NCBI RefSeq assembly: GCF_003403295.1
Contig: NZ_QUWV01000065.1
Location: forward strand, 1-59,792
Reading direction: 5' to 3'
Source of the DNA: Komagataeibacter melaceti
GTDB lineage: Bacteria; Pseudomonadota; Alphaproteobacteria; Acetobacterales; Acetobacteraceae
Length of the DNA: 59,792 nt
The notes beneath the pieces are model-generated. The model did not search any database. It was not told where the DNA came from and was given only the letters and a program-made list of their open reading frames with translations. This document shows, piece after piece, positions 58,175-59,792 of this stretch (the first letter of the stretch is position 1; the number at the start of each line of letters is the position of its first letter). Both the position numbers and the translations under genes were made by a program.

Positions 58175-58998
58175 CCGGGCAACTCGCGCTTTTCGATGGC
58201 GTTCTGCCGGATGGTGAACCGGTCATCGTGCTTGATGCCTATCAGGGCGGGCTGTCGCACCTGCTGCAACTGGCGCATGGACACCAGATTGACCTGGCGC
58301 GGCTGGATATTGTTGCGCTGATCGAACAGCTTGCACAGGCCGCGCGGGAGCGGGCGTCCCTCCCGCTTGGCCTGAAGGCGCAGTGGGCGGTCATGGCGTC
58401 CGGCCTGCTGCTGCTGCGTTCGCGCCTGCTGCTGCCCGTGGATGATCCGCGCCAGCAGCATGCGGCACAGGAAGCGGCGGACCTGCGCACACGTCTGCTG
58501 GCGGCGGAAAGTGCGTCGCGCCTGGCAGGGTGGCTTGCCGCGCGTGAGCAGCTCGGGCGCGATGTGTATGCCTTTGGTGGTGCGGCGACGGTCGATGATG
58601 ATGAAGCCGCGCAGTGGGAAGTGGACCGCATCGAATTCCTGTGGGGCTGTCTGGCGGTCTTTGATGGCAACTGGGGCATCATGCCGGTGGAGGCGCCGTT
58701 CTACGCGCCCGTGCAACTGGACCTGTTCTCGGTCGAGGATGCCCGCCAGCGTGTCCGCTCCTGTCTGGTGCGTGAGCGCGGGCGGGTGCCGCTGGTGCGT
58801 ATGCTGCCCGACAGCGTGCGTGGGCGGGGCGATGGCCACCTGTCGTCAGGGCAGCGGCGTTCGGCATGGAGCAGTACGTTCGTGGCCTGTCTGGAAATGG
58901 TGAAGCAGGGCGAGGCCCGTGCCTACCAGAATGCGCCCGAAAGCCTGCCGGAGTTCAGCGGCGTGCCCGATGGTACCGTGGTGGACGGGACCGACTGA
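58171..58998 (+). CDS. ScpA-like segregation and condensation (kleisin) protein
   Basis: A 275-residue protein with the overall layout of ScpA, the kleisin of bacterial SMC condensin. The N-terminal part has LDAYQGGLSHLLQLAHGHQI, then LDIVALIEQLAQAA, and an ASGLLLLRSRLLLPVDDPR helix like the ScpA N-domain. The middle is a charged helical linker. The C-terminal winged-helix region has LFSVEDARQRVR, then AWSSTFVACLEMVKQGEARAYQ. Length fits. No scpB or smc is in the window. It may be a second, diverged ScpA; the main ScpA may lie elsewhere. Confidence 0.78.
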   Translation: MTGQLALFDGVLPDGEPVIVLDAYQGGLSHLLQLAHGHQIDLARLDIVALIEQLAQAARERASLPLGLKAQWAVMASGLLLLRSRLLLPVDDPRQQHAAQEAADLRTRLLAAESASRLAGWLAAREQLGRDVYAFGGAATVDDDEAAQWEVDRIEFLWGCLAVFDGNWGIMPVEAPFYAPVQLDLFSVEDARQRVRSCLVRERGRVPLVRMLPDSVRGRGDGHLSSGQRRSAWSSTFVACLEMVKQGEARAYQNAPESLPEFSGVPDGTVVDGTD

Positions 58999-59616
58999 AA
59001 ACAGGGGTGGCAGGGGCCGTGGATTCCCCCCGATTGCATTCCCGCACAGCCATTTCATATCTGTATGGCAACATAATTATACACTTGGGATATGGTGGGA
59101 AACGGTCTCGGATTTTTTTACCTGTTTTTTTTAACACTTTGCTTGACTAGGATTTTTTTTCGATCAAGCTGGACGAAACTTTTTTTAGTGACCTGCCGGA
59201 CAGTAGGAAAAAACAGGTGTTCCGCAGGCTGTTTTCATCTCGGTCGCATGATCCGCGCGGCTGGCTGTTCACTTCAGTCGTTTCGCACAAAATCGGGGTT
59301 GATTTCGAGGTGTTAATAATGTTTATGGATAAAACGTGATGAATGAGGGGCTTGGTCTGTCATGGCGGTGTCAATTCGGTGCATACGCACCAGAATATGC
59401 ACGGCCGGAGAGTACTGCTGTCGTGTTTTCCTGTTCCGCCAGGGGAAGCGATGGTCGTGCCGTGGCACCAGGCCGGGGAGAAAAAGGCGGATCGCAACAG
59501 TCGTTTCGTAGCAACTGGTCATACTCCCAAAGTAAACTTTAGTGAAATCAGAACATCCAGAATAATTTTGTAATAATCCTTCCTAAAAACTATGCCGTTC
59601 TGAGTGAGGTATGGGT
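58999..59616. other. AT-rich gene-free leader before tonB
   Basis: These 618 bases hold no credible gene on either strand. The region is A/T-rich compared with the rest. Four T-tracts of 7-8 bases occur at 59113, 59125, 59153 and 59180, and a 7-bp AAAACAG/CTGTTTT stem lies near 59210-59236. A GAGG ribosome-binding site lies at 59606-59609. I could not place a promoter or a Fur box with confidence. Confidence 0.5.
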
Positions 59617-59792
59617 ATGACGTATGCGGAACAGAGTGACAATACACTACAAAAGGTGATAATTTTCGCCATTGTCCTTGTGTTCGAAGCGGCACTGGTA
59701 GTGGCACTCCTGTATGGCCTTCACTCACCGCCGGATGCGCCCAAGGAACCGGCGCGCCCACCGGTGCAGGTGAGGATGATAAAGGAACCACC
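59617..59792 (+). CDS. tonB: TonB energy transducer, N-terminal part (cut at window end)
   Basis: The first 58 residues of a TonB-type protein. A short cytoplasmic start (MTYAEQSDNTLQK) is followed by a membrane anchor (about 14-34, VIIFAIVLVFEAALVVALLYG) and the beginning of a Pro-rich periplasmic part (PPDAPKEPARPPVQVRMIKEP). ATG 59617 has GAGG 7 bases upstream; ATG 59611 has no room for one. TonB would connect an ExbB/ExbD motor with outer-membrane receptors. Confidence 0.8.
   Translation, partial: MTYAEQSDNTLQKVIIFAIVLVFEAALVVALLYGLHSPPDAPKEPARPPVQVRMIKEP

Overview
This is a GC-rich chromosomal segment that looks like an acetic acid bacterium (Acetobacteraceae, most like Komagataeibacter or Gluconacetobacter). 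The basis is the alphaproteobacterial gene set (MucR/Ros regulator, OlsB-type ornithine-lipid acyltransferase, CobN/CobG-type cobalamin genes, E3 with a fused lipoyl domain), a cell-envelope TonB/ExbB system, and a complete sdhCDAB plus sucA-sucB-lpd without an adjacent sucCD. The presence of SDH and 2-oxoglutarate dehydrogenase argues against Gluconobacter. Genus assignment is inference. I saw no rRNA, tRNA, CRISPR array or insertion sequence. Layout: (1) 1-4791: end of a proline-rich protein, exbB, a secreted TPR protein, then an OmpR-type response regulator and its histidine kinase. (2) 4897-11671: a housekeeping run of nfuA-like, a RutE-like nitroreductase, tsaB, rimI, mucR, fur, olsB, lnt and an XRE regulator, with a tusA-like gene on the opposite strand. 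(3) 11679-17256 (minus strand): a Cys-based phosphatase, succinate dehydrogenase sdhCDAB, and aspartate-semialdehyde dehydrogenase. (4) 17535-22705: zwf, two small secreted proteins, a 2OG-Fe(II) oxygenase, an AhpD-like protein and zapE. (5) 23058-29130: 2-oxoglutarate dehydrogenase sucA-sucB-lpd. (6) 29297-33655 (minus strand): a PAS-GGDEF-EAL cyclic-di-GMP protein and the ferrous-iron operon feoA-feoB-small Cys-rich protein, with an AT-rich palindromic operator candidate. (7) 33790-49022: a cobalamin cluster. A B12 riboswitch sits in front of DUF1636-cobW-cobN-cobG-cobH-cobI-cobJ, continuing on the same strand with cobL-cobE-cobM and cobB, while cobK and cbiD lie on the opposite strand inside it; a histidine phosphatase and cbtB flank it. 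(8) 49113-56593: acuI-like oxidoreductase, NfsA-like nitroreductase, ilvE, thiC behind a TPP riboswitch, and adenine deaminase. (9) 56614-58998: a tightly overlapping trio of tyrosine recombinase, unrecognised protein and ScpA-like condensin subunit. (10) 58999-59792: an AT-rich leader and the start of a tonB gene. The genes serve central carbon metabolism (pentose phosphate entry, TCA cycle), cofactor synthesis (B12, thiamine, Fe-S), iron/cobalt acquisition and envelope lipids. The least explained element is the recombinase/unknown/ScpA-like trio; second is the interleaved strand architecture of the cobalamin cluster. All function calls rest on reading motifs by eye, without database searches.
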